Part shown: one piece after another, positions 16,592 to 25,208 of the stretch | Layout of the letters: every line of letters begins with the position of its first letter | Numbering within the stretch: position 1 is the stretch's first letter | NCBI GenBank assembly: GCA_041392855.1 | Contig: JAWKLD010000001.1 | Coordinates: 2,776,001-2,840,000 of the forward strand | Direction of reading: 5' to 3' | Source of the DNA: Flavipsychrobacter sp. | GTDB taxonomy: Bacteria; Bacteroidota; Bacteroidia; Chitinophagales; Chitinophagaceae | DNA length: 64,000 nt | Notes under the pieces: generated by a model | Database searches by the model: none | What the model was told of the DNA's origin: nothing | Seen by the model: only the letters and a program-made list of their open reading frames with translations | Made by a program: the position numbers and the translations under genes

Positions 16592-17776
16592 ATGAAACCA
16601 ACGAAAAAGGATATAGAAAATATTGAAGAGTTATTTAAAAAGATAAATCCAACAGATAAATATGACATAGGTATAGAGGATATAAGTACAGAATCAGAGA
16701 GCGTACACATATTTTTCCCAAGAGATGATATTTTCATTTCGGCTAGTATATTAATTAAATATATTGGAGAATATGATATAAATATGTCAAGTGAGAGGGT
16801 TGAATCTCCTAGGTTCACACAGATGCCAGTTGTCTGTTATGAAAAACCTATAGAAGTGTTGATGAGTGAAATAAATTTTTGCTTAGAACATAAAGACGGT
16901 TATACTGTTAGGTTAGTAGAAAACCCTTTTTTAATAGGTGTTGCAGCCACTAAGTTAGACTTATATGATAAATATGCTCTTCCGTGTTCTGCATATGTAG
17001 CTATTGAGATTGAATATCAGAGAGCTGAGATACGTTTATCTGAATCGGAAGAAATGAAAGTCCTGAAATCCTTTTTATTTGAATTATCACATTTATGCAA
17101 TGTGTATATTGGTTTTACATCTATAAGTGATAGCGGTTTATTTGAAGATTATGAGGAAGTTGAAAAAAAAACCGTAAAAATTGAATCAATAACAGGGTAT
17201 AGTGAAGGGATGGACTTATTTCGTAAAGCATTAGAATCATCTGACGATGAGATCAAGTTCTTATATTTTTATAAAATAATTGAATATTACTCTGTAATTG
17301 CTTCTAAACTATTAGCATATGATAATTTATCAAAAAAAGTAGATAGCTTAAGATATAAAGCTGCTAATAGTAAGGACTTGGATGCTATTTTTTCAATAGC
17401 AGATAATTACAAAATATCACAAAGCGATAAAGAGCTTGCAAAAACTATCCTTTTACAAGCTATTGATATAGTGAGCCTGTTAAACTATATACCTGATGAG
17501 ATAGAAAAAAGGGCGTCTAAGCATATTCATCATAAAGTGGCTGATTTAAGCTATTCGAGTAATAAAGAAATATTACAAAAACTTACAGAATACATTGGAA
17601 GTGTTCTCTATAGTACTAGAAATTCAATAGTGCATGCTAAACTCAATTATAGAAGTGATGCAAAAGAATGCTCAATAGATGATTTGCCGTTATTAAATGA
17701 GTTTCTTAAAAAAGCATGTGTATCTATAATTAGATGGCACGATAAACTACCACCACATATAAAGTATGAAGCCTAG
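16592..17776 (+). CDS. HEPN-like putative ribonuclease (unknown family, possible defence gene)
   Basis: A 394-residue soluble protein, visibly AT-richer than its neighbours. The N-terminal half has mixed alpha/beta character. The C-terminal ~190 residues are mostly helical and contain FLYFYKIIEYYSVIASK, followed further on by STRNSIVHAKLNY. R343-N-S-I-V-H348 fits the R-x4-6-H catalytic motif of HEPN ribonucleases, preceded by helices in the usual arrangement. HEPN proteins of this layout occur in antiphage, toxin or RNA-processing contexts. No antitoxin, nucleotidyltransferase or restriction partner is adjacent. The gene lies alone between serS and a MoxR gene, ending six bases from the latter's stop. 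The assignment rests on the motif only. Confidence 0.55.
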   Translation: MKPTKKDIENIEELFKKINPTDKYDIGIEDISTESESVHIFFPRDDIFISASILIKYIGEYDINMSSERVESPRFTQMPVVCYEKPIEVLMSEINFCLEHKDGYTVRLVENPFLIGVAATKLDLYDKYALPCSAYVAIEIEYQRAEIRLSESEEMKVLKSFLFELSHLCNVYIGFTSISDSGLFEDYEEVEKKTVKIESITGYSEGMDLFRKALESSDDEIKFLYFYKIIEYYSVIASKLLAYDNLSKKVDSLRYKAANSKDLDAIFSIADNYKISQSDKELAKTILLQAIDIVSLLNYIPDEIEKRASKHIHHKVADLSYSSNKEILQKLTEYIGSVLYSTRNSIVHAKLNYRSDAKECSIDDLPLLNEFLKKACVSIIRWHDKLPPHIKYEA

Positions 17777-17782
17777 ATCCTA

Positions 17783-18814
17783 CTAAGGCACTTCTACCAC
17801 ATTAAGAATTTCATTGAGTATTTGCACGCTGGTGATATTCTCCGCCTCCGCTTCGTAAGTAATACCTATACGGTGGCGCATCACATCGTGACACACGGCA
17901 CGTACATCTTCAGGTATTACATAACCACGGCGTTTGATAAAGGCATAAGCCTTAGCTGCCAATGCTAAGTTGATACTAGCACGTGGAGAACCACCATAGG
18001 CAATAAGTGGTTTCAGTTTGTTGAGGTTGTATTTCTCTGGAAAACGAGTGGCAAATACAATATCTAATATGTATTGCTCAATTTTCTCATCCATATATAC
18101 TTCACGTACCAGGCTACGAGCCTTCAATATCTCCTCGGGGCTAACCACTTGGTTTATCTTGGCCATACCACCTGGGTTCAGGTTGGTACGGATAATATGT
18201 CTTTCTTCTTCCTGCTCAGGATAGGTGATCACCACTTTCAGCATAAAACGGTCTACTTGCGCTTCTGGTAATTCGTAAGTACCCTCTTGTTCTATGGGGT
18301 TTTGTGTAGCCAGTACAAGGAAAGGCTCTGCCAATTTGTAAGTACTATCACCAATGGTTACCTGACGCTCTTGCATTGCCTCCAGTAAGGCACTTTGTAC
18401 TTTGGCAGGGGCACGGTTGATCTCATCGGCCAATATGAAGTTGGAGAAGATAGGTCCTTTACGTACTTCAAACTTGTGCTCTTGAGGGTTGTATATCATA
18501 GTACCCAATACATCGGCAGGTAATAGGTCTGGTGTGAACTGTATTCTGGCAAAATTGGCATGTATAGCAGAGGCTAATGATTTAATAGCTAGTGTTTTCG
18601 CCAAGCCGGGTACACCTTCAAGCAACACGTGGCCATTGGCCAGCATGCCGATCATCAATCTTTCCACCATTTGTTTCTGCCCAACAACAGCTTTGCCCAG
18701 CTCCATGTTCAATAGCTCTATAAAAGCGCTATGCTGATGGATGCGTTCATTTAATTCACGAATATCTACCGATGTAGAAGTAGGTGTTTCCATATTAGTT
18801 ATATCAGATGTCAA
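17783..18814 (-). CDS. MoxR-family AAA+ ATPase
   Basis: A 343-residue AAA+ ATPase with P-loop GVPGLAKT, Walker B LADEINRAP and a sensor region LATQNPIEQEGTYELPEAQ. This signature is specific for MoxR. A C-terminal AAA lid (about 255-335) follows. MoxR proteins act as chaperones in the activation or assembly of protein complexes and usually sit upstream of DUF58 and VWA-domain genes. Here the gene ends convergently against the HEPN-like gene and no such partners follow, so the usual bat/DUF58 operon is absent or elsewhere. A second in-frame ATG lies at 18793. Confidence 0.93.
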   Translation of the reverse strand: MTSDITNMETPTSTSVDIRELNERIHQHSAFIELLNMELGKAVVGQKQMVERLMIGMLANGHVLLEGVPGLAKTLAIKSLASAIHANFARIQFTPDLLPADVLGTMIYNPQEHKFEVRKGPIFSNFILADEINRAPAKVQSALLEAMQERQVTIGDSTYKLAEPFLVLATQNPIEQEGTYELPEAQVDRFMLKVVITYPEQEEERHIIRTNLNPGGMAKINQVVSPEEILKARSLVREVYMDEKIEQYILDIVFATRFPEKYNLNKLKPLIAYGGSPRASINLALAAKAYAFIKRRGYVIPEDVRAVCHDVMRHRIGITYEAEAENITSVQILNEILNVVEVP

Positions 18815-18903
18815 ATTACAAAAAATGAAACTATACTATCTGCTTCAAAATTATCATGTACAATTTATTCCCGCTGTTAAAACTCCGTTAAACCAAATTC
18901 GAC

Positions 18904-18911
18904 TACTTTTG
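18904..18911 (+). promoter_or_regulatory. -7 promoter box of the 110-residue gene
   Basis: TACTTTTG fits TAnnTTTG and lies 16 bases before the ATG at 18928. It also argues against the in-frame TTG at 18913 as the start. Confidence 0.6.
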
Positions 18912-18927
18912 CTTGATCAGACGAGTT

Positions 18928-19260
18928 ATGGAAAATTTTGAACAACGCTGGATAGATGTAGAGTTCTTGCTAAGAGAACGCTTTGGTAAGACCCCTGACA
19001 TGGAAGGCATATTATACCTGATAGGTATCAACGAATTGGGAAGGTGGCCTACTGAGAAAAAATATACTAAGGAACAAAAGCAAGATTTGATGCATGTCGC
19101 GGTATGTTCACTTTTAACTAGAAGAGGTTATTTTGAAATGACGGGACTAGATGATGAGGGGTGGCCACATTTCAGCAAAACCAAAGATGTAGAGGCTGAA
19201 GAGTTTTTTAGTCAAGAAAGACTCTTGAAAGAATGTGTTATAGAATACTTTGAACAGTAA
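18928..19260 (+). CDS. Conserved small protein of unknown function
   Basis: A 110-residue soluble protein starting MENFEQRWIDVEF. It is rich in charged and aromatic residues, with IGINELGRW in the middle and an acidic C-terminus (KECVIEYFEQ). No signal peptide, metal motif or DNA-binding motif was recognised. The overall pattern resembles conserved hypothetical proteins of Bacteroidota. The promoter box 16 bases upstream and a complete frame support it as a gene. Its last codons contain the -33 element of the downstream riboswitch promoter. Confidence 0.7.
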   Translation: MENFEQRWIDVEFLLRERFGKTPDMEGILYLIGINELGRWPTEKKYTKEQKQDLMHVAVCSLLTRRGYFEMTGLDDEGWPHFSKTKDVEAEEFFSQERLLKECVIEYFEQ

Positions 19261-19279
19261 AAGGTCTTCACTACCTTTG
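19249..19279 (+). promoter_or_regulatory. Promoter of the TPP-riboswitch transcript
   Basis: TTTG (19249-19252), a 19-base spacer and TACCTTTG (19272-19279) match the Bacteroidota consensus TTTG-N19-21-TAnnTTTG in both sequence and spacing. Transcription should begin a few bases before the riboswitch. The -33 box overlaps the end of the preceding coding sequence. Confidence 0.8.
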
Positions 19280-19291
19280 CAGCATCCAAAA

Positions 19292-19376
19292 AGGATAACG
19301 GGGTGCCTAATATTTAAGGCTGAGATCATACCCGCTGAACCTAGACCGAGTAATGTTGGTTAGGGATAATTTAAAT
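19292..19376 (+). ncRNA. TPP riboswitch (THI element)
   Basis: The conserved core elements appear in order. They are GGGGTGCC, a short P3 region, GGCTGAGAT, ACCC, GAACCT, GTAAT and finally TTAGGGA. CTGAGA and GAACCT are the pyrimidine-binding and pyrophosphate-binding signatures. It senses thiamine pyrophosphate and would repress the downstream receptor when thiamine is plentiful. The ~110 bases between the aptamer and the ATG at 19489 should contain the expression platform. I see no classic U-tract terminator there, so translational control or an unusual switch is possible. Confidence 0.93.
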
Positions 19377-19488
19377 CAGCACGATCATACCTCTGTTTGT
19401 ACCTACTTATGTAGTAGCGTTAAGGCCTGCGCTGTTCATGATTGGTATAAATAGCGGTAAAGCATAAGCCCCCTCATTTATTTAACGA

Positions 19489-21726
19489 ATGAATTTTTAT
19501 GCTATGCGATTAAATCAAAAATACCTGCTGACTTCACTGTTAGCCGTAACAGCGGTAGGTGTACATGCGCAAACAAAAAACGAAGACACCAGTACACTTT
19601 TCAAACAACAAGAATTACAACCTATTGAAGTTCGCTCACTCAGAGCAACATCAAACTCCCCGTTTGCAAAAACGGAGCTGAACAAAGAGGATATACAGAA
19701 GGCCAACAATGGTCAAGACGTTCCTTATTTGTTGCAATACACACCATCTACGGTAGTTACGTCAGATGCAGGTGCGGGTGTGGGGTATACAGGTCTTAGG
19801 GTGCGTGGTACAGATGGTACACGTATCAATGTAACACTAAACGGTATTCCTGTGAATGATGCAGAAAGTCAGGGTACTTTCTTTGTCAACTTTACAGATA
19901 TTGCTTCTTCTACAGGTTCTATACAATTGCAGCGCGGGGTGGGAACGTCCACTAACGGCTCAGGAGCTTTTGGCGCTACCATGAGTATCAGCAATCTGGA
20001 GCAGTTCGAAAAAGCAGGTGCAGAGATCATAAACAGTATCGGTTCTTTCAATACAAGAAGGCATACGTTGCGTGCAGGAACGGGTTTGTTAAAAAGTGGA
20101 CTTTCTTTTGATGTTCGCCTATCAAAAATATCTTCAGACGGCTATATCGATCGTTCTGCTAGTGATATGAAATCCTTACAGTTTATTGCAGGCTGGCAAG
20201 CAAGTGACAAGACTTCTTTGCGTTTTATGGTAATGACGGGTAAGGAAAAAACACAGCAAGCTTGGAATGGTGTGCCACAGGACTCCTTATCAACCAACAG
20301 AACATATAACGAACTGGGTGTAAAAGCAGATGGCTCTTATTACGATAACCAAACTGATAATTACCAACAAGATTATTATCAGTTGTTCCTAGATCATAAG
20401 TTCTCCAAACACCTTACAGGTCACGTAGCGGGTTTCTTAACCCGAGGCAAAGGGTATTATGAGGAGTATCGCTTAGGTCAATCGTATAGTAAATACGGCT
20501 TGCCTGATTTTATCACAGCTAAGAATGATACTATTACGTCTACAGATCTGATCCGTCAGCTGTGGCTAGATAACTATTACTATGGTGGTGTTTTCTCTCT
20601 ATTGTACGATAAGAAAAATACACAACTAACTTTTGGTGGTGGTTGGAATCGTTATGAAGGTGATCACTATGGCCATATCACTTGGGCAATGAACAATGTG
20701 CCTAATAACTATAGATGGTACTTGAATAACGCACAGAAGAATGATGCGAATGTATATGCCAAGGCACAACATACCATCAAGGATAAGTTGATATTGTTTG
20801 CCGATCTACAGTATAGAAATGTGCAGTATGACATCAGCGGTTTTAGAGACAACCCTACATTGAGCCCTTCGGTTAGTTACAACTTCTTTAATCCAAAGGC
20901 GGGTGTTTCTTATCTGTTACGCAACGATATGATACAAAAGCAACGTTTCTACGCTTCAATAGCAGTGGCTAATAAAGAACCGAATAGAAATGACTTTGAA
21001 GCGGGAGTAAAAACTCTGCCTAAAGCAGAACAATTGTATGATATAGAAGCAGGTTATGAGTTGAATAGAAGCAAATGGAATGTTAGTGCCAACTACTTTT
21101 ACATGATGTACAAAGACCAATTGGTTCTTACAGGGCAGATAAATGATGTAGGTGCTTATACACGTACCAATGTGGCTAATAGCTATAGAATGGGTATAGA
21201 ACTACAAGGTGCAGTGTTGGCTAAGAGCTGGTTGAAGCTATTTGCAAATGCTACTTTGTCTCAAAACAAGATCCAGAATTTTATAGAATACTATGATAAC
21301 TACGACGACCCAAGTGGTAATCAAGTAGCTATTGCTCATAGTAACACAGATATTGCTTTTTCTCCCAACTTTATTACTGCAGGTGGGGTGACATTTATGC
21401 CTTTGAAACGTGTTTTGAAGAAGCAAAGTTTGGAACTAGACCTATTGTCAAGATACATTGGCAAGCAATATTTGGATAACACGAGTAATGATGATAGAAG
21501 CGTAGGCTCTTATGGTTTATTAGATGCTAGAGTACGTTACACTATCCGTACCAGCGTGATTCGTGAGTTGGGCTTGAACCTGATGTTGAATAATATATTG
21601 GATAATAAATATGAAAGCAACGGCTATACTTATAGCTATAGATATGGCGGTGCTAATACAACTGTCAACTATTATTATCCTCAAGCAGGCTTCAACTGGC
21701 TGTTAGGTGTCAGTATGAAGTTCTAA
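19489..21726 (+). CDS. TonB-dependent outer-membrane receptor, probable thiamine (precursor) transporter
   Basis: A 745-residue TonB-dependent receptor. A signal peptide ends near VGVHAQ. A TonB-box-like segment (LQPIEVRSLRA) precedes the plug domain (about 45-165), which contains VRGTDGTRINVTLNGIPVND. A 22-strand barrel follows, ending in GVSMKF with the C-terminal Phe required by BAM. There is no N-terminal carboxypeptidase-like domain and no SusD partner. The upstream TPP riboswitch points to import of thiamine or a precursor across the outer membrane, as in the OMthi receptor of Bacteroides. No inner-membrane thiamine permease is adjacent. An alternative ATG lies at 19504, which also gives a good signal peptide. 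Confidence 0.92.
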   Translation: MNFYAMRLNQKYLLTSLLAVTAVGVHAQTKNEDTSTLFKQQELQPIEVRSLRATSNSPFAKTELNKEDIQKANNGQDVPYLLQYTPSTVVTSDAGAGVGYTGLRVRGTDGTRINVTLNGIPVNDAESQGTFFVNFTDIASSTGSIQLQRGVGTSTNGSGAFGATMSISNLEQFEKAGAEIINSIGSFNTRRHTLRAGTGLLKSGLSFDVRLSKISSDGYIDRSASDMKSLQFIAGWQASDKTSLRFMVMTGKEKTQQAWNGVPQDSLSTNRTYNELGVKADGSYYDNQTDNYQQDYYQLFLDHKFSKHLTGHVAGFLTRGKGYYEEYRLGQSYSKYGLPDFITAKNDTITSTDLIRQLWLDNYYYGGVFSLLYDKKNTQLTFGGGWNRYEGDHYGHITWAMNNVPNNYRWYLNNAQKNDANVYAKAQHTIKDKLILFADLQYRNVQYDISGFRDNPTLSPSVSYNFFNPKAGVSYLLRNDMIQKQRFYASIAVANKEPNRNDFEAGVKTLPKAEQLYDIEAGYELNRSKWNVSANYFYMMYKDQLVLTGQINDVGAYTRTNVANSYRMGIELQGAVLAKSWLKLFANATLSQNKIQNFIEYYDNYDDPSGNQVAIAHSNTDIAFSPNFITAGGVTFMPLKRVLKKQSLELDLLSRYIGKQYLDNTSNDDRSVGSYGLLDARVRYTIRTSVIRELGLNLMLNNILDNKYESNGYTYSYRYGGANTTVNYYYPQAGFNWLLGVSMKF

Positions 21727-21749
21727 AGACTGTTTTAAGTTTAATTGTT

Positions 21750-21779
21750 AAAACGCTGCCTTTTATAGGTAGCGTTTTT
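21750..21779 (+). terminator. Rho-independent terminator of the receptor gene
   Basis: AAAACGCTGCC pairs with GGTAGCGTTTT across a 7-base loop and is followed by a T tract, 24 bases after the stop. Confidence 0.85.
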
Positions 21780-21817
21780 GTTTATAGCTGCATAAAGGGC
21801 AGGTAAAAGTGAATATT

Positions 21818-21825
21818 TACCTTTG
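21818..21825 (+). promoter_or_regulatory. -7 promoter box for the YugP-type gene
   Basis: TACCTTTG matches TAnnTTTG. It implies a leader of roughly 64 bases before the ATG at 21893. Confidence 0.55.
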
Positions 21826-21892
21826 CTGCCTGCCAATTTTACATTGGTAAGCATTTTGATAGAGTATTATGTACAAATAATACAAATAGACG

Positions 21893-22576
21893 ATGGGATA
21901 TATATTTATATCAATGTTGTTCATGTTCATAGGTATGTATGTGAGCAATAGGTTGAAGAGCAAGTTTAGAGAATATGGTCAAGTGCCGCTAAGTGCAGGC
22001 TTGAGCGGTAGAGAAGTGGCGGAGCGGATGCTCAGGGAGAATGGCATATATGATGTGCAAGTCACCACATCAAACGGTTTTTTATCAGACCACTATAATC
22101 CTGCTGATAAGACAGTGAACCTAAGCCCTGATGTATACAATGGGCGTAATGTATCAGCAGCAGCTGTGGCGGCACATGAGTGTGGGCATGCTGTACAGCA
22201 TGCTACTGCGTATAGTATGTTGCAACTGCGTAGTAAGCTAGTGCCTATAGTGCAGGTAAGTAGCTCATTGGCTCAGTGGGTGATATTTGCAGGTTTAGGT
22301 TTGTTTTTTGGTAGGGGCAATCAGATGCTACTCTTGATAGGCATCATCTTATTCTCTGTAACTACGATCTTCTCATTAATAACCTTACCTGTAGAATATG
22401 ACGCGAGCAACAGAGCTTTGAAATGGATGAATAATACCCACTTGACATCAGGTGCAGAGCATGATAAGGCAGAAGATGCTTTGAAATGGGCGGCACGTAC
22501 TTATCTGGTAGCTGCGCTAGCGTCGGTAGCCAACCTGCTATATTTTGTAATGATATTTTTAGGTCGTAGAGACTAA
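21893..22576 (+). CDS. YugP-type zinc metallopeptidase (membrane-bound)
   Basis: A 227-residue membrane protein of the Zn_peptidase_2 (YugP) family. An N-terminal span is followed by a soluble segment starting PLSAGLSGREVAERML. The zinc motif is H95-E-C-G-H99 in AAHECGHAVQH, and two or three further spans complete the protein. The residues VEYDASNRALKW are typical of the third-ligand region. The substrate is unknown. The next gene (MBL-rhodanese) starts 24 bases downstream, suggesting co-transcription. Confidence 0.9.
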   Translation: MGYIFISMLFMFIGMYVSNRLKSKFREYGQVPLSAGLSGREVAERMLRENGIYDVQVTTSNGFLSDHYNPADKTVNLSPDVYNGRNVSAAAVAAHECGHAVQHATAYSMLQLRSKLVPIVQVSSSLAQWVIFAGLGLFFGRGNQMLLLIGIILFSVTTIFSLITLPVEYDASNRALKWMNNTHLTSGAEHDKAEDALKWAARTYLVAALASVANLLYFVMIFLGRRD

Positions 22577-22600
22577 ACATTTTTATATAAGAAATAGATA

Positions 22601-24004
22601 ATGATAGTAGAACAATTATATACCAATTGCCTTAGTGAAGCGGCATATTTTATTGCCCACGATGGAGAGGCAGCTATTATAGATCCTTTGCGTGATGTAG
22701 ATACCTACATTAAAAAAGCAGAAGACTTAGGTGTGAAGATCAAATATATATTTGAAACACATTTTCATGCCGACTTTGTTAGTGGTCATTTGGAACTTGC
22801 TAAAAAAACGGGCGCACCTATAGTCTATGGTCCGCAAACAAGTACAAAGTTTAAAGTACATATAGCTGAAGATGGAGAAGAGTTTACTATTGGTAAGCTA
22901 AAAATGAAAGCCATTCATACGCCGGGGCATACACTAGAAAGCACTTGCTATTTATTGCACGACGAGGCAGGTAACGAGCATAGTGTATTTACAGGAGATA
23001 CTTTGTTTGTAGGTGATGTTGGCCGCCCCGACTTGTTTAGTGGCAATATGAGTCAGGAAGAACAAGCGGGATTACTATATGATTCTCTTCATAATAAAGT
23101 GAAGCAACTAGCAGATAGTACAATTGTATATCCTGCACATGGGCCAGGTTCCGCTTGTGGTAAAAATTTAGGTTCAGAAACCTTTAGTACCATTGGTGCA
23201 CAAAAGGAGACAAACTATGCATTGCAGGATATGACCAAGGAGGAGTTTATCAGCGTAGTAACAGAAGGGCTGACACCACCGCCAGCTTATTTCCCTATCA
23301 ATGCTAAGATCAACAGCGAAGGGTATGAAAGCTTGGATGAGGTGATGAATAAAGCATTAAAGCCATTCTCTGTCAATGAGTTTAAAGAACAGCAGAACAA
23401 CAATGTATGGGTGGTAGACACACGTAAGGCTACAGACTTTACTTTACAGTTTGTACCAGGGTCTATCAGCATAGGTTTAGAGGGAAGGTTTGCAGAGTGG
23501 GCAGGTAGTTTATTGCCTTTCGATCAGCCAATAATGATAGTAGCTGACAAAGGAAAAGAGGAGGAGTCTGTTACCAGATTAGCAAGAGTTGGATTGGATA
23601 AGGTGGTAGGCTATCTTGATGGTGGTATTGATGCTTGGAGAAGTGCAGGAGAAGAGATAGATATGATCATAGATATTGAGGCAGATGAATTAGCAATGGA
23701 CATTCCTCATGATAATAAATTAGAGGTAATAGATGTGCGTAAACCTAGTGAGTTTGAAGCTGGTCATGTAAAAGGAGCGCAAAATGCACCATTAGACACA
23801 CTCATAGATCCTTTGAATATTGCGTTAATAGATGAAGATAATAATCTGTATGTGCATTGTGCGGGAGGTTATCGTTCCGTAATAGCAGCATCGTTATTAA
23901 AACGTCAAGGATATAGTAATGTGCGTAACGTCTTGGGAGGTTTTGGGCAGATAAAAGAGGTAAAAGGAATGCCAATAGTAGTACCTAAAGCAGAACAAGC
24001 ATAG
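22601..24004 (+). CDS. MBL-fold persulfide dioxygenase-like protein with two rhodanese domains
   Basis: A 467-residue cytoplasmic protein. An N-terminal metallo-beta-lactamase fold (1-250) has the motif H54-F-H56-A-D58-F, then HTPGHT, FTGDTLF and PAHG. This is the ETHE1/BlaH-like arrangement, with Phe where classic MBL enzymes have a second His, compatible with mononuclear iron. Two rhodanese domains follow (about 260-350 and 365-460). The second has the catalytic Cys in HCAGGYRS. The first has ADKGKE at that place and is probably inactive. The architecture implies oxidation or transfer of sulfane sulfur, as in sulfide detoxification. A strong terminator follows. Confidence 0.9.
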   Translation: MIVEQLYTNCLSEAAYFIAHDGEAAIIDPLRDVDTYIKKAEDLGVKIKYIFETHFHADFVSGHLELAKKTGAPIVYGPQTSTKFKVHIAEDGEEFTIGKLKMKAIHTPGHTLESTCYLLHDEAGNEHSVFTGDTLFVGDVGRPDLFSGNMSQEEQAGLLYDSLHNKVKQLADSTIVYPAHGPGSACGKNLGSETFSTIGAQKETNYALQDMTKEEFISVVTEGLTPPPAYFPINAKINSEGYESLDEVMNKALKPFSVNEFKEQQNNNVWVVDTRKATDFTLQFVPGSISIGLEGRFAEWAGSLLPFDQPIMIVADKGKEEESVTRLARVGLDKVVGYLDGGIDAWRSAGEEIDMIIDIEADELAMDIPHDNKLEVIDVRKPSEFEAGHVKGAQNAPLDTLIDPLNIALIDEDNNLYVHCAGGYRSVIAASLLKRQGYSNVRNVLGGFGQIKEVKGMPIVVPKAEQA

Positions 24005-24025
24005 CAACAAGACAAGATAAACAGT

Positions 24026-24053
24026 AAAAAGCCCCTTATTTAAGGGGCTTTTT
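24026..24053 (+). terminator. Rho-independent terminator
   Basis: AAAAAGCCCCTTA against TAAGGGGCTTTTT, perfect stem with a TT loop and a T-rich tail, 22 bases after the stop of the MBL-rhodanese gene. Confidence 0.92.
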
Positions 24054-24099
24054 GTTTAAAAAAGTGGTCGATCTATATGCATTTTTACGTTTATAAAAG

Positions 24100-24107
24100 T
24101 ATATTTG
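24100..24107 (+). promoter_or_regulatory. -7 promoter box of the outer-membrane protein gene
   Basis: TATATTTG matches TAnnTTTG, 24 bases before the ATG at 24132. Confidence 0.6.
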
Positions 24108-24131
24108 AGACACATCTATTAAAAATTGAAC

Positions 24132-25127
24132 ATGAGATATATTTCTGCAATATGCTTATCTCTTGCTATGACTATGGCAGGTAGCGTAAATGTTATGGCT
24201 CAGGGCGATTCTGATCCGGGCATGTCTACGCTGGGTGCACTACGCAATTCGCCGGCATTGATGATCGGTGATGAAGACAATGAAAACATGCGTGGGCATT
24301 TTAGTCTTGGGCATACTTTTGCCAAAGGCGAAAGAGATATTGTATTGAATATCCCACAAGTAGAAGTAAGGATACCGCTTAAAGGTTGGACTACTGAAGG
24401 TTACTTTGATGTAAAGCTACCTATCTATTCTGCTAAAGGTGAGCTTTGGGATGCATGGGGTGTTGGCGATCTGTCTATTTCTTACACACATATGTTCCCA
24501 GGTATACAGGATTGGTTGATACAAACTACATTAGGTACAAAAATAGGACTAACTACAGCTGACCTTAATGATGGTCAAACTCGTTCACTACCTATGTCTT
24601 ACCAAAACAGTTTGGGAAGTACAGATGCTATTCTTGGTGTTAGTGCTACTTGGAAACAATATTTTACCGCTGCTGTGGGTTACCAACAACCAGTATATAG
24701 ATACAATGAGAATGGTTATCAGGCTTCTGATCCTATAAACGATCTAAGCTATAGCAGAAACGATTATACTGTATCTAGTAAGCTGCACCGTCAAGGAGAC
24801 CTAATGGCTAGATTGGAAGGACATTACGGTGGTAAGCGTGCAGGTATTTCAGGTGGTGGTTTGGCATTTTATCACTTAGCTAATGATCTATATACAGACC
24901 GTGCGGGTTATGTAAGAGAAATAAATGGTTCAAGCGGCTTAACGGTCAACTTGCAAACTAATATCTACATCCGCCTAGGTCGTTATGGCTCATATAAGTT
25001 CGATCTATCAGGTTCTGTACCAGTGGTTGAGCGTGATGTAAAACCTGATGGTCTTGGCCGTTCTTGGATGCTTATGCCACGTTTCACTTATTTCTTTGCT
25101 AATAATAATACAGCAATATTATTTTAA
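24132..25127 (+). CDS. Outer-membrane beta-barrel protein
   Basis: A 331-residue protein with a signal peptide ending near NVMAQ. The chain is dominated by amphipathic strands (GHFSLGHTF, VEVRIPLKGWTT, GDLSISYTHMF, FTAAVGYQQPVYRY) and ends in FFANNNTAILF, so it is an outer-membrane barrel, perhaps of the phenol-degradation/transporter type. Function unknown. An in-frame TTG at 24126 is ignored in favour of the ATG. A hairpin follows the stop, and the downstream tetR has its own promoter. Confidence 0.75.
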   Translation: MRYISAICLSLAMTMAGSVNVMAQGDSDPGMSTLGALRNSPALMIGDEDNENMRGHFSLGHTFAKGERDIVLNIPQVEVRIPLKGWTTEGYFDVKLPIYSAKGELWDAWGVGDLSISYTHMFPGIQDWLIQTTLGTKIGLTTADLNDGQTRSLPMSYQNSLGSTDAILGVSATWKQYFTAAVGYQQPVYRYNENGYQASDPINDLSYSRNDYTVSSKLHRQGDLMARLEGHYGGKRAGISGGGLAFYHLANDLYTDRAGYVREINGSSGLTVNLQTNIYIRLGRYGSYKFDLSGSVPVVERDVKPDGLGRSWMLMPRFTYFFANNNTAILF

Positions 25128-25141
25128 TAACTTATTGATTT

Positions 25142-25165
25142 ATAGGGTAGTATCAACTACCCTAT
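25142..25165 (+). terminator. Hairpin terminator after the barrel protein gene
   Basis: A perfect 10-base-pair stem, ATAGGGTAGT against ACTACCCTAT, with an ATCA loop, 14 bases after the stop. The following U-tract is weak (ATTTAT). Confidence 0.7.
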
Positions 25166-25173
25166 ATTTATAG

Positions 25174-25205
25174 TTTGTTTACTTACTTATTAGTAAGTAA
25201 ATTTG
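25174..25205 (+). promoter_or_regulatory. tetR-fabF promoter
   Basis: TTTG (25174-25177), a 20-base spacer and TAAATTTG (25198-25205) match the Bacteroidota promoter in both boxes. The expected start site is around 25209, which is the tetR ATG itself, so the mRNA may be leaderless. Confidence 0.8.
25178..25201. promoter_or_regulatory. Palindromic operator, probable TetR binding site
   Basis: A 24-base palindrome has perfect 10-base arms (TTTACTTACT and AGTAAGTAAA) around TATT. It fills the whole spacer and enters the -7 box, so protein bound there would exclude RNA polymerase. It lies directly upstream of tetR, as expected for autorepression. Confidence 0.85.
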
Positions 25206-25208
25206 TAT

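Noticed and set aside
16592..18814. HEPN-like gene and moxR as one defence system
   Set aside because: The genes are convergent, not co-transcribed, and MoxR is a common housekeeping-type family.
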